Of a DNA stretch of 64,000 nt, positions 1-12,192 are shown piece by piece; position 1 is the first letter of the stretch; each line of letters starts with the position of its first letter. Source of the DNA: Clavelina lepadiformis (Eukaryota > Chordata > Ascidiacea > Aplousobranchia > Clavelinidae); NCBI RefSeq assembly GCF_947623445.1, contig NC_135244.1, positions 13,702,860 through 13,766,859 on the forward strand, in the 5' to 3' direction. Under the pieces are notes generated by a model. The model saw only the letters and a list, made by a program, of their open reading frames with translations. It did not search any database and was not told the DNA's origin. A program made the position numbers and the translations under genes.

Positions 1-742
1 TTTGTGTTAGGTCTTTAACATATGACACCATTATCGTTAAGCAAAACCTGCAAGAAGACGAGCCTGGCTTAATAATAATTCAGATATTGAGCGATGCTGA
101 GCCATCGTTCCTTCTGCACACTAGGCTGAACTGCTGTAGGTCTAGATTAAGTCGTGCACAGAGTTATTCAGTGATACTTTAACCCTATTTACACTAGACT
201 TGGCTTCTCCCGCACACAGTCACAGAAAAACGTGGCGTACAGTTGCATTGTTTGCCGTAGAAACTTGAAATTTGGTGACTTTTCCTAAAAAATGTTCAGC
301 TATCTGTCCATGTTTGTTTTATAAAGTTTGAGTTTGTAATTTTTGAGATATTGTCATATTTTCATAAATTTTCTCTCTTTCCGCATTGAAGCGAATCGTT
401 TTCGTTAACTCATTTAATCACCACTAACTCGACTAACTATTCTCTTGCGTTCTCTTCTCGCGGTCAGCTGGTTTTCCGCACAGCGGTGGGGCGGCGTAAC
501 AAGAAACATTTCTAGAAATGTATCACTTGTGGAAATACTTAATTTACACTAAATTCACTTTCTTTTACTTTACAATTATGATGTATACAGGAAGCCAGAT
601 GTTTTTGCTACAAACCTGTCAAAATTCGATCAGTTTACGACGTATAGTTTTCGAGTAACTAACGATTGAAAATGTGTGTGCGGTGTCGGCCACACCTAGT
701 GAAAATGGCAAAGTCGCGAGCCCGGTATGGATAGGGTTAAGC
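1..742. other. intergenic, nothing recognised
   Basis: AT-rich sequence with no convincing exon, RNA gene or repeat boundary on either strand. A TIR-like hAT end begins directly after it at 743. Confidence 0.5.
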
Positions 743-1071
743 CAGGGTTTCTCAAACGTTTTAGTTCTGCGATCCCATTCTAGAAAAGAAATTTCTATGC
801 GACCCCTTAATGGGTAGACTACACTTTAAAGACAATAAAATAATAAACTTCTAATTAAAAACCAGAAGTGGTGTTTTTATCTCTGGCAAAATCCTACAAA
901 TGCATACAATCCATCAAAGTACAGTAGATGTAGCCTGCAGTAATAAAAGAACCGCATAATGAAAAAAACAAAGCGAATCAAAAATTAACAAAAAACAATT
1001 CAATTTATTAAAATTGAATTTGTTTCACAACCTCAAAATTACATTTTGCGAAAAAAATTTGAGAAGCCCTG
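743..1071. mobile_element. hAT-type MITE (CAGGGTTTCTCAAAC family)
   Basis: Non-autonomous hAT-like element of about 330 bp. The left end reads CAGGGTTTCTCAAACG. The right end is the inverted equivalent, TTTGAGAAGCCCTG, ending at 1071. There is no coding capacity. The flanks share only TTAAG, not a clean 8-bp duplication, so the exact ends may be off by a base or the copy may be old. The left end resembles the repeat at 9530-9814. Confidence 0.7.
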
Positions 1072-1246
1072 CCTTAAGTTATAATTCTTTCCCAGTCAAA
1101 CCGTGAGAGTGCAAAAGTAAAGCCAGTATTTCCCAACTGACTAGGCTGTGTGACGTAACGGTCACAGTTATTAAGTTACTCACATAACTGTTTACCCTCG
1201 ATATTTAAGAGGTATTTTATCTTCGTCTTAGATACCTAAATTTTCA

Positions 1247-1630
1247 ACAGTGAAGGATGTAGTAATTGTTGGTGACCTTGTATATGTCGGGTTTTTAGCC
1301 CAGACGGTTGAGCTAATAAAACAACTAGAAATTAATATATGTTTATCTGACCATGTATAAGTCCATTCTAGGACAACTACTAATTAGCAATTATTATGTA
1401 ACGCATCGTGAATGTAGACTGTGCCACTTGAAATATTACAGTGCCATCCACCAATGCGGTTGTCCTAGGCGGCATTCGTCAGTAAGGGTGAATATCCGCG
1501 AAACAGCATCAACTTCACCATCCATTTCGCTCAGCTTTTGGAATGACAGCCGCAAAGCCGGCATCTAACATTGATGGCTGTTATTATTATATGTCAAGTA
1601 ATGCAGTAGGCTATACATTAAGATTCATTA
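1247..1630. repeat. direct repeat 1, copy A
   Basis: About 380 bp that matches copy B at 2201-2536 in the same orientation. Both start ACAGTGAAGGATGTAG or close to it, share an AATAAA box (near 1316 and 2273), share CAAAGCCGGCAT, and end GATTCATTA. Divergence is moderate with small indels. The pair could be terminal repeats of a small retroelement, but no primer-binding site, polypurine tract or target duplication was seen. Confidence 0.65.
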
Positions 1631-2200
1631 TAAAAAGTGCCCCGAGTGAGGATCGATCGGAATCGCTGAGATTTTTGAGCGAGAAAGGAAGTTACCAAGT
1701 GTTTTTGAAGTTCTAATGCCGACATCAACATCAAGATAGTAAGAACAGCCGACTTTGTGCCGAAATTAACGACAAAATCTAAGCTGGATTGATCTAAAAG
1801 ACAACAAGAATGTACCAACGTTGACAGCTAGGTGTTGTAATAGAATTCTGATCGCTATTGCTATGCATTTACACGAGCATGAGCAAACATGACATTCAAT
1901 ATAGCAGCAACTATAGCCGACAGACTTCCAAACTCATTTAACTTTTCGGGGGCATCAAAGTCGTGCTGTCACCACGGGAAAGGGCAGAACGGTCGTTACT
2001 TTTTTTACCTTGGTCTATGGCTGAAAAAGAAACGTATGATTGCGACACGTCCGAATACTCTTGTCTCACTTGTTTTGTATGTCAAGGGACTAGTCACTAG
2101 TGTGTCAATGCCAGTTATAATTATAATTAGGCCTACCAAGTTTTGTCATTGTACTGTACCAAGTTGTTAACGAAAAATTCGTCGTTATTTATTTTTTTAT

Positions 2201-2536
2201 ACAGTGAAAGATGTAGTAAGTTAGTTCGTAGTGACCACGTAGATATCGGGTTTTAACCCCAGACGGTTGAATTAATAAAACAACCGGAATTTAATTTGTG
2301 TTTATCTGACCCTATGAAAGTCATTCATACTTCATAGCACAATTATTAACCAGCAATTATTCACCCGTTAAGATATGATTCGTCAGTATCGAGGAATAGC
2401 CGCAAAACAGCATCAACTTCTCCAGTCACCTTGCTAAGCTTTTGGGTTGATAGCCACAAAGCCGGCATGCAACATTAATGGGTGTTACTGTTATGTGTCA
2501 AGTAGCATACCTGTAGTATACATTCACGATTCATTA
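2201..2536. repeat. direct repeat 1, copy B
   Basis: Second copy of the 1247-1630 repeat, same orientation. The ~570 bp between the copies holds no recognisable coding region. See copy A for shared landmarks and the unresolved LTR-like interpretation. Confidence 0.65.
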
Positions 2537-4134
2537 CAGCTGATTGTAAAGTTTGGCTTGCGCAAAGAACAGGTTCCAGCTTATGCGAAACATTTGACAA
2601 AAAGTTGGCCAACGCAAATTATCAGATTTATCACAATGCAACCTTAGAAAAACCGTTGTAGACACCAGTTCGCACACCAACGTTTTATTTTTATTCTGAA
2701 GCAATTAATTAGCCGTAGGAATTTTCTCCTGCAGATCAGATAAAATAACTGTAGAATAAAATGCGGTAGGTCTATTATACAGTATTGTAATTGTATTTCC
2801 AACCTCGTTGTAGAATGGTCAAACAGTAAGTAGTGTACACTACACACACAGTCACAAAAGCGGGAAAAAGCGGAAAAACCCTAAACTTTTAAAACGTGCA
2901 ATACGTGTGATTAATAGTGGTGCTAAAACGATGAAAGGAGACCACCAAACTCAGAATGTAATTATATCAAAATTAAACGAAACCACATTAAACCAGAAAA
3001 CACACAAGCTATAAGTATTTACATCAAAACGCTAAATTAAGGGAAACGTCGAGGGCATAGTTAGGAGTTGTTATTGTGCACATTGGATGGGAAAAATAAA
3101 ACCCCACAAAAAGAAACACCATTCCAAGTAGGCCTATCAAAATCCCGTTTCTGTTGCCTGGTTGAGAGCATTATTTTGTGATCTAATCTACACTTTATCA
3201 GCACAATAACATTAAAACGAAAGAAACCAGCTAAAACAGAATAGGCTATCTCAACGTTCCCAAAAACAGTCTTGATTAATATAGCTCAAGATAATACGCT
3301 TTCTATGAAGCATTCTCAATTGTGAATTAAAACAATTATAACTCGATATTTTGTTATAATAACATATCTTTTGCATATGATTTATCAAAGTAATTTGCCA
3401 ATGACACCAGACAGAAATATAATACCGTAAATGTGATTTTATCAGACTACGGAACAAAATAAGTAAATTGGTATCTATCTTCGTATATCACTGTCGATGT
3501 TCCATTCCATCTTTCAACGAGTAGCATTGTCATCACATCTTCCAAAAATCATCATTACTGTAGATGTTTGCTGTACAAACTCCGGCTCATCAACAACGCA
3601 ATTCAATAGTGTTAAGGCCACCAGAAAACGGGCTCCTGTCTGGGATGAAGTTTCTTTACGGTGGGTTGGCTTTTTCCATCCACTGATGGACAGCATTGAA
3701 GCAACTTTCAACCATCTGTTGCTGGAACACACCACCTGTTCGTCTGCTTAAATTCGTTTTTTTAACCTAAGTTTTGTAGGTTTCACTATTACATTTATTG
3801 GCGGATTTATCCGGCACAATAAAAAAAACTTTCCAATTAGGATTTAAACCAAACAAATAAAAACTTGAAGCTTCAATGCATAACAAATTTTGAGTCTTTG
3901 CACGCACGATCTCTGGTTGGAACTGCCCTACTTTCCAGACGAAGGACTCGTGCGTTGAAGAATCATTTTAAAGTTAAAGTCATGCAAAAGCTTTCCAAAG
4001 TGAGAGGATAAAAACTGTGACATTAGCATACTTCTGCACTAGACCGAATTACTCAAACATGATAGGCTAAAGGAAAAGTTTACCATAAAAAATTTTAAGT
4101 AACTATTTCACTGCCGTCCGAAGTTGGGATCACG
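2537..4134. other. intergenic, no supported gene
   Basis: Short open frames occur on both strands around 3,497-3,751, but they overlap antisense to each other, have no recognisable domain and no splice-supported extension. I see nothing else that can be supported. Confidence 0.4.
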
Positions 4135-4650
4135 TGAATTGACCGTGAACAAATTCACCGGCAACAACTGGTAGTGGTCAACTGACCGGCAACAAATTGG
4201 CCGGCGATCAAATTAACCGTCGATCAAATTAACCGGCGACAAATTGGCCGTCAAAAGGTCAAAATTCTAATTCACTATCTAGTCGCGCATCAGCTTTAAT
4301 CCCAGCCAATTTAGTATGTGTATTGCAGTCAAGGTTGCCACTCGTAGGGTTTGTTGGCCCCTTGTAGGGTGTAGGGTGACCCTACGGGTTTTTCACCTTT
4401 ATTCATAGATTTCCTATTGTTACATGCATTTTCCCGGTCTAGACGAGTTGTTTGATGAAATTATGAAACAATTCAGCACTTGCACGGTCAATTTACCTCC
4501 CGGTCAATTTTCATTCCGGTCAGTCTGTTCCCGGTTAGTTTGTTCGCGGTCAATTTACATCACGGTCAGTTTGTTCGCGGTCAATTTACGTCACGTTCAG
4601 TTGTCCCCGGTGAGTTTGTTCGCGGTCGATTTCCCGCGGTCAAATGTCAT
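4135..4650. repeat. fold-back tract of CGGTCAATTT-type units
   Basis: The left arm (about 4135-4255) repeats variants of ACCGGCAACAAATTGG and ATCAAATTAACCG. The right arm (about 4485-4650) repeats the reverse-complement type, such as CGGTCAGTTTGTTCG and CGGTCAATTTAC. The two arms can therefore pair, making a low-complexity inverted repeat. Between them is a fragment of another element (4330-4480). A degenerate version of the same arm motif occurs near 14,480-14,570. Confidence 0.7.
4330..4480. mobile_element. truncated copy of the 55,145-56,520 hAT element
   Basis: Starts CAAGGTTGCCACTCGTAGGG, the same terminal sequence as the element at 55,145. It follows that element through the GTAGGGTGACCCTACGGG hairpin. 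It then jumps straight to the segment beginning ATGCATTTTCCCGGTCTAGA, omitting about 125 bp present in the 55-kb copy. The right terminus is missing. The copy already contains part of the MITE inserted in the 55-kb element, so both descend from one composite. Confidence 0.75.
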
Positions 4651-4660
4651 GGAACCTCCG

Positions 4661-5215
4661 AAGTTGCTGAATCACAATATGGTGAACAGCAGATTTTCTT
4701 TGATGGGTTTATGGCTCTCGTTTTAGATGAGAGAAGAAAGCGTTGCGGTTAACAATCTGCTCGTATGCTGGGGGTCTTGGTTTTGCATCTTGCTACTGTT
4801 TGACTTCTTTTTTGTTTAAATTTTCTTTTTGACCTAATTTAGTCATGACAGGTGAGAGTTTGGGCTGGAGGCGATTATTTTTAATTTTGTTTGGGCTTAG
4901 GGGAAAAATATTTTTTTAAGTTGAAAATAGCGTGTGTTTGAATTCACAGCCTAACTTAGTTATTTAATCAACAGAAGTGAAAGTTTGGGTAGTTTTAGGT
5001 TCACCTACGCTTTGAAAAAATTAATATCCTACATCGGTCTAAGTTGAAAATTTATAAGTTATACATTTCAATTCACTGAATAGCGTAGTTACCGTTTACG
5101 GTATTCGTAATTAGGCTACCTACTTTGCTAAACGGCGACCGGTAAAATAAGTGTCTTCTTCACAGGTCACCATTTACCGAAGTAGGAAAATACAAATTGC
5201 GTAACCGATTTTACT
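4661..5215. repeat. dispersed repeat 2, copy A
   Basis: Diverged relative of 14,571-15,075 in the same orientation. Shared landmarks are AGTTGCTGAATCACAATATGGTGA (first 20 bases identical in type), the AGTCATGA..GTGAGAxTTTGGG block, and the GTTTACGGTATTCGTA..ACCTACTT block. The copy at 14.6 kb also preserves a tRNA-like A/B-box head that is worn away here. Confidence 0.65.
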
Positions 5216-7164
5216 AGGTTGGACCTCCGCCGAATTTTTAATCTAACAAACAGTCGGCTATATACCTTTGGAAGAGAAAATCGTCTATAGTGAAACCTTC
5301 GGTAACAAACTAACAAAAGAAACCTCACTGAGGGGCCTAAATATTACGTACGACCAGTTTTTCACCAGTATTTCTTTAGCTTGGAGGCTCCTTATACAAA
5401 ATATTAAAATAGTACGACGACCACTGCAAATAAATAAAAAAGGGTAGCAAACTAAAGTAAAAACATTGCTAGAAATGAGAACGCAATATTTGCCATGCCA
5501 AAACCGACCGACTACGCATAAAGTTACCTGCTTTGGAAATCGTGACCAAAATTTTGAAACCAAGATGCACAAAGCACGTAACACAAATTTGCTGTGCTTG
5601 TTTAACTAACACCTCGTAATATTTGTACACATTTAAGTAGGTCTTTCAATCTGTTGTATCTGTTTCGATTAGTTCATCATTTTAAATTTGCTCTGTATAT
5701 ACAATGACCATGTTTTGAGTTTTTTGAAGCGACAGTTTGCAGTAGATCGACTGTCGAAATGAGCTCGATAAGCTGACAAATTTCTATGAAATAGGCCTAA
5801 CTTGGGTTTGCACGAAAAGTAGCACAGTTTTGACTAATAAATTGTGCAATAATAATTTATAGGTATGGCGAGAATCTTCCTGGTCAGGAATGGCTCTGAA
5901 TATAACAATAAATTAAAACTCAATCCGGAAGTTCTTTTGCTTATACGAAATTGATATTTCGCTTTTAAATTTGGTCATCGAAGCATATGGTCTTGCAAGC
6001 AGAGCTGGGAAAAATACATCTTAAATATTTCACAAAACTCTGTTTTGAAAAATATAACCTGTGACATTATAAATTACAGAGATAGTACTGAGGTGATAGT
6101 TACACCGTAAATTCCAAAAGCAAAGTGAAAAAAAGCCCTTGCTATTTTCTAATTTCGCTGAAATACATCACTGTAAAGATGGAATAGGGACAAAAACATT
6201 TATCTATGGCACGAAACTAACAATAATTTTTGAATTCCGATTTAGGCCCGAACGTTAAATTTACGGAATGATTCAAAGGTATGAAGTACAAGCGCAACAC
6301 AATAAACACGAGTAAATAATAATAATTAATTGACTGTTGATACTGATAACAGTATAGTGTAATATTGCATTAACTTTTTTAAAAGTTAAGGCCTGGTAGG
6401 ATTTTCACAAATTTAAACCAGAAAAGTCTTGTCCGACTGTCACTTCTTCGCCACTGCATATTGACAAGCATGTGTAAACTTCACCACAATCACACATGTA
6501 TGATAGAATGGGTTACATTCGAGAATATACTAATACGATTTCACAAACATTTGAAGCAAAGGTTTTTGGCGAAACAACCACTATTGAATACTTGTTTTGA
6601 AAGCCTGCTTTATCACAGTTGTTTTCAAGAGTGATTTTACTAGGTTAAAATAAAAGATAGAACATACACAAGATGATTTATCAATACGAGTAAATGAAGA
6701 AAATCACAGCTATTTTAAAGTAACAAATCATATTTTTCTAAAGGATATCATTCTAAAGAGAGGCCATAAACCATACACTAAACTAAGATAATGAAGTAAA
6801 ATTGCACATTTGAACAATAGACATCAACAGCAAAATTATGATTCATTCCATAGATTAACAAAACGGCAAGCTTTCGAGCTATGTAGGATTGAAAATTACT
6901 ATTACTTGATTACTTTATCCTGATTATCGTTATGTATCTTCTAAGATAAAGAATACAATAGCAGAGCTGCTTTGCTTGACTCGGATGTAGCACCATTTTT
7001 GTGGTACTCTAATACAAATCTACCAGCGGATGTACTTGATTCTTTTTAATATACTTGAATTGGCACTTGTTCGTTAATTTTTGAAGTTAATTGGTTATTG
7101 CGTAATGATCTTTCTTAAACAGGTTTATCAATATATAAGCTTAAGTTATAGTCTGTTATGTACG
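5216..7164. other. intergenic, nothing recognised
   Basis: AT-rich, no exon with supported splice sites, no clear repeat boundaries. Confidence 0.4.
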
Positions 7165-7385
7165 GTCATATATCCAAAGTTTTGTTTTATACTGTTACAC
7201 TTTAATCATTGTATTCGCCTACTATGTTCAAAAATGAATATTTTAAGAAATTACAGTAAAGTACTCGAGTACTTATGTTGAGTACTTGGTAGTTGCCATC
7301 TAGCCTAGTACTTGCACTCGAATGTTTGTTTAACAGTACTTACTCGAGTACTAAAATTAGTATTTGTATGCAGCTCTGTAAAATA
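7165..7385. repeat. dispersed repeat 3, copy A (AGTACTCGAGTACT-rich)
   Basis: Homologous to 13,427-13,658 in the same orientation. Both run from GTCATxTATCC to TGCAGCTCTGxAAAAT and contain several ACTCGAGTAC / GAGTACTT palindromic boxes. No coding potential or terminal inverted repeat was seen. Confidence 0.65.
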
Positions 7386-7836
7386 CGGTATGCATGCACA
7401 CTTACGTTTTTTCTCTTGAGAGAAGAAATGTTTAGCGGCATAAAAACTAATTTTAACCGTTTTACACAGTAGTGCATAATTAATCCGTAAAAAACATTTT
7501 GAAACCTAAAAAGATGATAAGAATGGCCTATGGTTTAATAAGGGCGCACACAAAGCACTTGGCGCATTACATGACTTTCGTTTCGCTGATGTCAAGCTAA
7601 TGAAAACAATAATCCTAAAATGCTTTTACATGTTAAATCTTATGTATCGGCTAAAGAAATTAGCGACCTGGAAATTGACAATGTAGGCTGCATTATTCAA
7701 TTGTCCTACAAAGATTAGATAAAGGGAAAAGATTATATCCACATTCCAAGACATATGAACTACTTTTTTCTAATTACTGTAGTTATCAATACAAGTCAAT
7801 GGCTGGTTGAACATGGAAAAAAAATAACATTCTTCA

Positions 7837-10800
7837 CTAAGTTTCCTTTGATTTTAAATTGGGTACCATCATATATTTCATAATTCCCTTCATAATTTTT
7901 TTAAACCAGAAAATGTTTAAGAAATCCACAATGATTGCAAAAACCAGCAACAGTGGAAAGATACCAAGCCTAAAAAGAAAATATGTTTAGTAAACAGCTA
8001 AAGGCCAATCAAATTTAACTAGATCTAGAATTGACTCAATAACTGTAATATTGCAGTAGAAAACAAAAAGTAATTTATTAATTAATTGCTCGTTCATGAC
8101 GATGAATATTGCTAAGTTTTTCAGTAAGTTCTATGCTAAAGAAAGATTTAAAGCAAGAGATGTTGATTAACTTTACCTTGCAAAATCAATAGGGTGGTAA
8201 TAGTACTGTTCATACATTCTCCCATAACAATATGGCATTGCCAAAATTCGAAAAATCAGGAAAGCTAGAGCCATCATAATGCCATTGACAAGGTAAACCT
8301 TAGAATTTTGTTGTTTACACATATAAAGCATCCATCTACGTCAAACAAAAATAAAATTATCTGTTAATAAGGGTCGAAGATTTGCAGTATGATTTTGCAG
8401 CTTAAAAACTTACCGGGTATTTACAAATGGAGTAGAAAACTCTGCTATAGTTCTTGCAATGCAAAAATGAACATACACACTATATACCTAACAGAAATAA
8501 TAAAAAATTTTAACATTTTATAAATCTGTATAAAGATAACTTGTAAGTTTAGCATATATCTAATACTAATATAAACTCAGCATAAACAGGGAAGTAAGTT
8601 GTAAAACTTAATGTTCTTTAAATGTCTTCATAATGAAAGAAAAATGAAAGAAATTAATAGTAATATGCAAATAAAACATAGTAAAAGTTTGAAAATAATA
8701 TCAAACAGCTCTTCAGAATTACAAATCCTCGCTCCAACACAAACACTGCTGCTCAAATGTGACAATATTGAACACTAACAACAAAAAAACGCCGAACAAA
8801 GACAAAAAGGGTGAATTTCAAATTTCAAGGCGGTTACTTTTAAATTTTGGGCAAGATTGTTTGCAAACCACAAATTAAAAGTGCCAATTTTGGGCATTAG
8901 CTACACCAGGGGTGTCCAACCCGTGGCTCGCGGGCCACATTTGGCCCGTGGGAAGGTTGTGAGTGGCCCGCGCAGTTATTTGTCGAAATGACTTATATTA
9001 TTATCAACTGAATCGCCTACGTAATTTATGGCGAACTTACATTCCGAGAAATTTGCATTTATTGTTTGTTTACTAACTTCTAACAGCCATATGGAAAACT
9101 CGCTTCGCAATGCTACATCGTCCATCTCACCGAATATTGCCAAATTTGTTAGAGAAAAACAGTGCTAAACTTCACATTGAAATGTCGACGTGTAGTAAAA
9201 ACTTTATTGAATTTACTATATCTTGGTATGTTTATTGTTCTTATAATTGTAAAAGAGGATAATACGTATTACTAATATTAGAATTTTGGTGTAAGGGTTT
9301 TAATTAGAAATTAGCAGTAAACACTCAAGTGGCCCCGCGCAATCATTCGTAAATCGCATGTGGCCCTTTGGCCAAAAAGGTTGGACACCCCTGAGCTACA
9401 CACTTTTATAAATTCAGGTTTTATTCATAGTAAATCGTATGGGCAGGGACAAGATAGTAAACTTATTTCCAGATCTCTATTTCATATTGTTATCAATCTA
9501 AACTTGCACCTAAAACCAATTGTATATGCCAGAGTTTCTCAAACGTTTTCATTTACAGAACTCCCCAAGATACTTTGGGCATTCAACGAACCCGCCAAAA
9601 CGGACAATTAAACATTTAGCAAATGAAATTTACTAAAAATATAATAATAAGTGACAGCTATAATACAACCTGGCCAAGTTTATGAGATCTAATACAATTT
9701 GTATAAAACCACATAACTTGGCTAATTAATGGGATTTTTACTAAAGCATGATTACCCCAAGATTTGTCTCTGTCACGCAGAACTTTTGGCGAAGGGTTCT
9801 GAGAAACTTACCTTGGCAATTACTGACATACACAAGAAAAATATTAGGTAAAATTAGTAAACTGGGATAATATTGATATTAAAATATTAAAGTTTTGTTG
9901 TGGTAGTGATGCGTAATTTGTACGTATATAACGTAGTAAGCATTTTTAATGTAATAGTTTTGTGTCCATTGGTCAGTAAAATATTTTAAACAGTACTAGG
10001 GCAGTGATATACATTGACCACAGCAACATACCAAAGCAGTGCCATAAGTCACAAGCATGCAGAAATGATGTAAAAGAGAACCCCAATATCCATCCAGCGT
10101 TGTAGGTAAATACAATAGCATGAAAACTGCATCTGTAATTAGGGAAATAAAATAAGATAACATATGTGAATCATTTGCAACCACCAGGAAATCAAATTGT
10201 ATCAATTATCATGCTACCTGCTAAACAATAACCAACACTTATGGACAAAACTGCATGACTTTGCCACGATTTTGACCTAAAAAAAATACCCAGATTATAG
10301 AAGTATATAGATCAGGGGTGGCCAGACCTGCTTCATGCTCGAGCCGCATATAACAAATTCCAGTTTTAAAAGAGCCACAACACAAACACAATAAAAAACA
10401 CGAATTTGACATACAGATTCAATCTGACAGTTTACTTAACTACAGTGTACAAGTTAGCACACTTCTGTACAATAATGTACTTTTTGGTGTGTAATTTGTT
10501 TATTACTAACAATGAGTCCATTGTTACTACGTGTGACAGAACGTATTGTTCCATAATCTGATCAAACAACTCGTCTTGACCGGGAAAATGCATGTCTAAT
10601 TCAACAATGATAATTCATTAAAGAGCCGCAATCAAAGGCTCAAAGAGCCGCATGCGGCTCGAGAGCCGCAGTTTGGCCACCCCTGATATAGATGGTAAAA
10701 ATAAATTATTTTTAATCAGAAAACACATGCACTAATTAAATTATTATAAAAATAAATAAGACACATAAAGTTTCCGATGTTACCGAGTCAAAGATTATAT

Positions 10801-12192
10801 GAGGTTCAGGTAACCCATCTAAAACTAGTCATCTATACGAAACAGAGGGTGCGATATTATCTTTGACAGTTCCAGGGATACAAGATAAAAAGTGTATGCA
10901 GAAAATTTCAAACAAAGTCTGTGAAGTGTGAACTAAACAACATTGTTTTTCTTCAACACTTAATCATTGTCTAACATTTTATTAATGCATGCGCGGTGTT
11001 CAATAGATGCTGCCAAGTTGAAAAAGATTTCAATATGTGAAAATTAAATCAAACATTTTTTTGATATTCGTGCAAAACCAAATACAGTCAAAATTAACAA
11101 ACTATGCTCATTTCATTTTATCAAATTTCCTCACGAGCCAAAGAAACATGCTTGGTATGAATGTTTCCTTGCTGATGATGGAAAGTAATTAATCAACCCA
11201 CTTTTAGTTTAAACCAAATTGTTAAAAATTTTCTCAACCGTTAAACATGCAACCAAAATCTTGAACATTTTACTTTTGATTTCTTACTGCATACAAAATA
11301 AATGACTCTGCTAAAAGCTGCTTGCACAATTTGGATTCAAGAAAATAACAAAAATGATTGATAGACATATTTTGTAATTGGATTCAAATGTGATTTAGCA
11401 CATACCTAATATTCAACGGTTTATTTTGGTTGTTTATTAGGGAATACCCCCTCAAGAAGTCCTAGTTCATCACATTCTATGGTAAAATCAGATTATTCTA
11501 AGATTAAGAATTGCCAAATATCTGTTAAAGCAAGTCAAAGTCCTGATTTTAAAACATCTATACATTATCAATACTGCTAAACATCAAAAATCTCTACTGC
11601 TTTAACATCAATGACATTTTTTGTACTGTACTTCTGAAATCAAATTAAGGATATTCTAGTTGTGCATACAACCCAACATCACTTTAATTCAATGGCCCTA
11701 GCTTAGCTAGATATAAAGTTATCTACAAATTATATTACCACAAGGGGTCATTGTAAGCTTCCTCATCATAAATAAAAGCTGCACTGCTGAGGGTAAATGA
11801 AATAATTGCGTGTGCTGTTGAATTATTCCTGCAAACAAGAAATTTATACATTAAACAAACTTAATTAACTAATCAATCAAACTTAATTAACAATTTTTAT
11901 TTTTAGTTTGATTGTTATTCATATAGCATAGATAATTTAAAATTTTAAACAGTGTATAAGCATTTCATATAAAATAACGCAAGGCACATTGACCTTTTAC
12001 TATGGAGGTAAAATTTTGCACGTATCAGATCCAACTTACTAACCTGTCATTCCACTCCAATTTTTCAATGTCAGTGAATCTTTTGTATGTTGGAAAGTAC
12101 CGTTGTGATAAGACTGCACTTATTTTTCGAAAAACAACAAAGAAAACAACGAAACTTGCAAATACTAAGCTAGCAGAATATTTGTCAATCAT
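7837..12192 (-). CDS. TLCD4: TLC-domain membrane protein, TLCD4/TMEM56-like
   Basis: Seven minus-strand exons rebuilt by hand: 12192-12044, 11828-11739, 10276-10218, 10132-10032, 8487-8414, 8335-8177 and 7969-7837. All junctions are GT-AG with matching phase, giving 254 aa against about 263 in human TLCD4. Seen: N-terminal membrane segment (MIDKYSASLVFASF...), KLEWNDR, DPLW, a TLC core with SLLHHF, then EFSTPFVNTRW, a membrane helix ending FRILAMPYC and a last helix FPLLLVFAIIVDFLNIFW. The order matches the vertebrate family (KIEWNSR, DPLW, MHHC, ELSSPFVNQRW, DVMNVMW). Family members are multi-pass ER or Golgi membrane proteins; TLC relatives act in lipid synthesis, sensing or trafficking, but the TLCD4 reaction is not settled. 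Introns 2 and 4 carry MITEs. The start is the first in-frame ATG upstream of the first membrane helix. TLCD4 versus a sister TLCD paralogue is not resolved. Confidence 0.9.
8907..9393. mobile_element. hAT MITE in intron 4 of the TLCD4-like gene
   Basis: 487 bp. Ends are CAGGGGTGTCCAACCCGTGG and the inverted AAAGGTTGGACACCCCTG. A perfect 8-bp target duplication AGCTACAC lies at 8899-8906 and 9394-9401, diagnostic of the hAT superfamily. No coding region. The perfect duplication suggests a fairly young insertion. Confidence 0.93.
9530..9814. repeat. old hAT-derived repeat fragment
   Basis: Starts CAGAGTTTCTCAAACGTTTTC and ends GGGTTCTGAGAAACTTA, weakly inverted ends like those of the MITE at 743. 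No target duplication is visible, so boundaries are approximate. Confidence 0.45.
10313..10685. mobile_element. hAT MITE in intron 2 of the TLCD4-like gene
   Basis: 373 bp. Ends are CAGGGGTGGCCAGACCTGC and the inverted GCAGTTTGGCCACCCCTG. A perfect 8-bp duplication ATATAGAT lies at 10305-10312 and 10686-10693. The right subterminal part has tandem AGAGCCGCA-type units. A truncated relative in reverse orientation sits at 55,322-55,510, and a short piece of it at 4,424-4,478. Confidence 0.93.

Noticed and set aside
3497..3751. Overlapping open frames on both strands
   Set aside because: They are antisense to each other, have no recognisable domain and no splice-supported neighbours.
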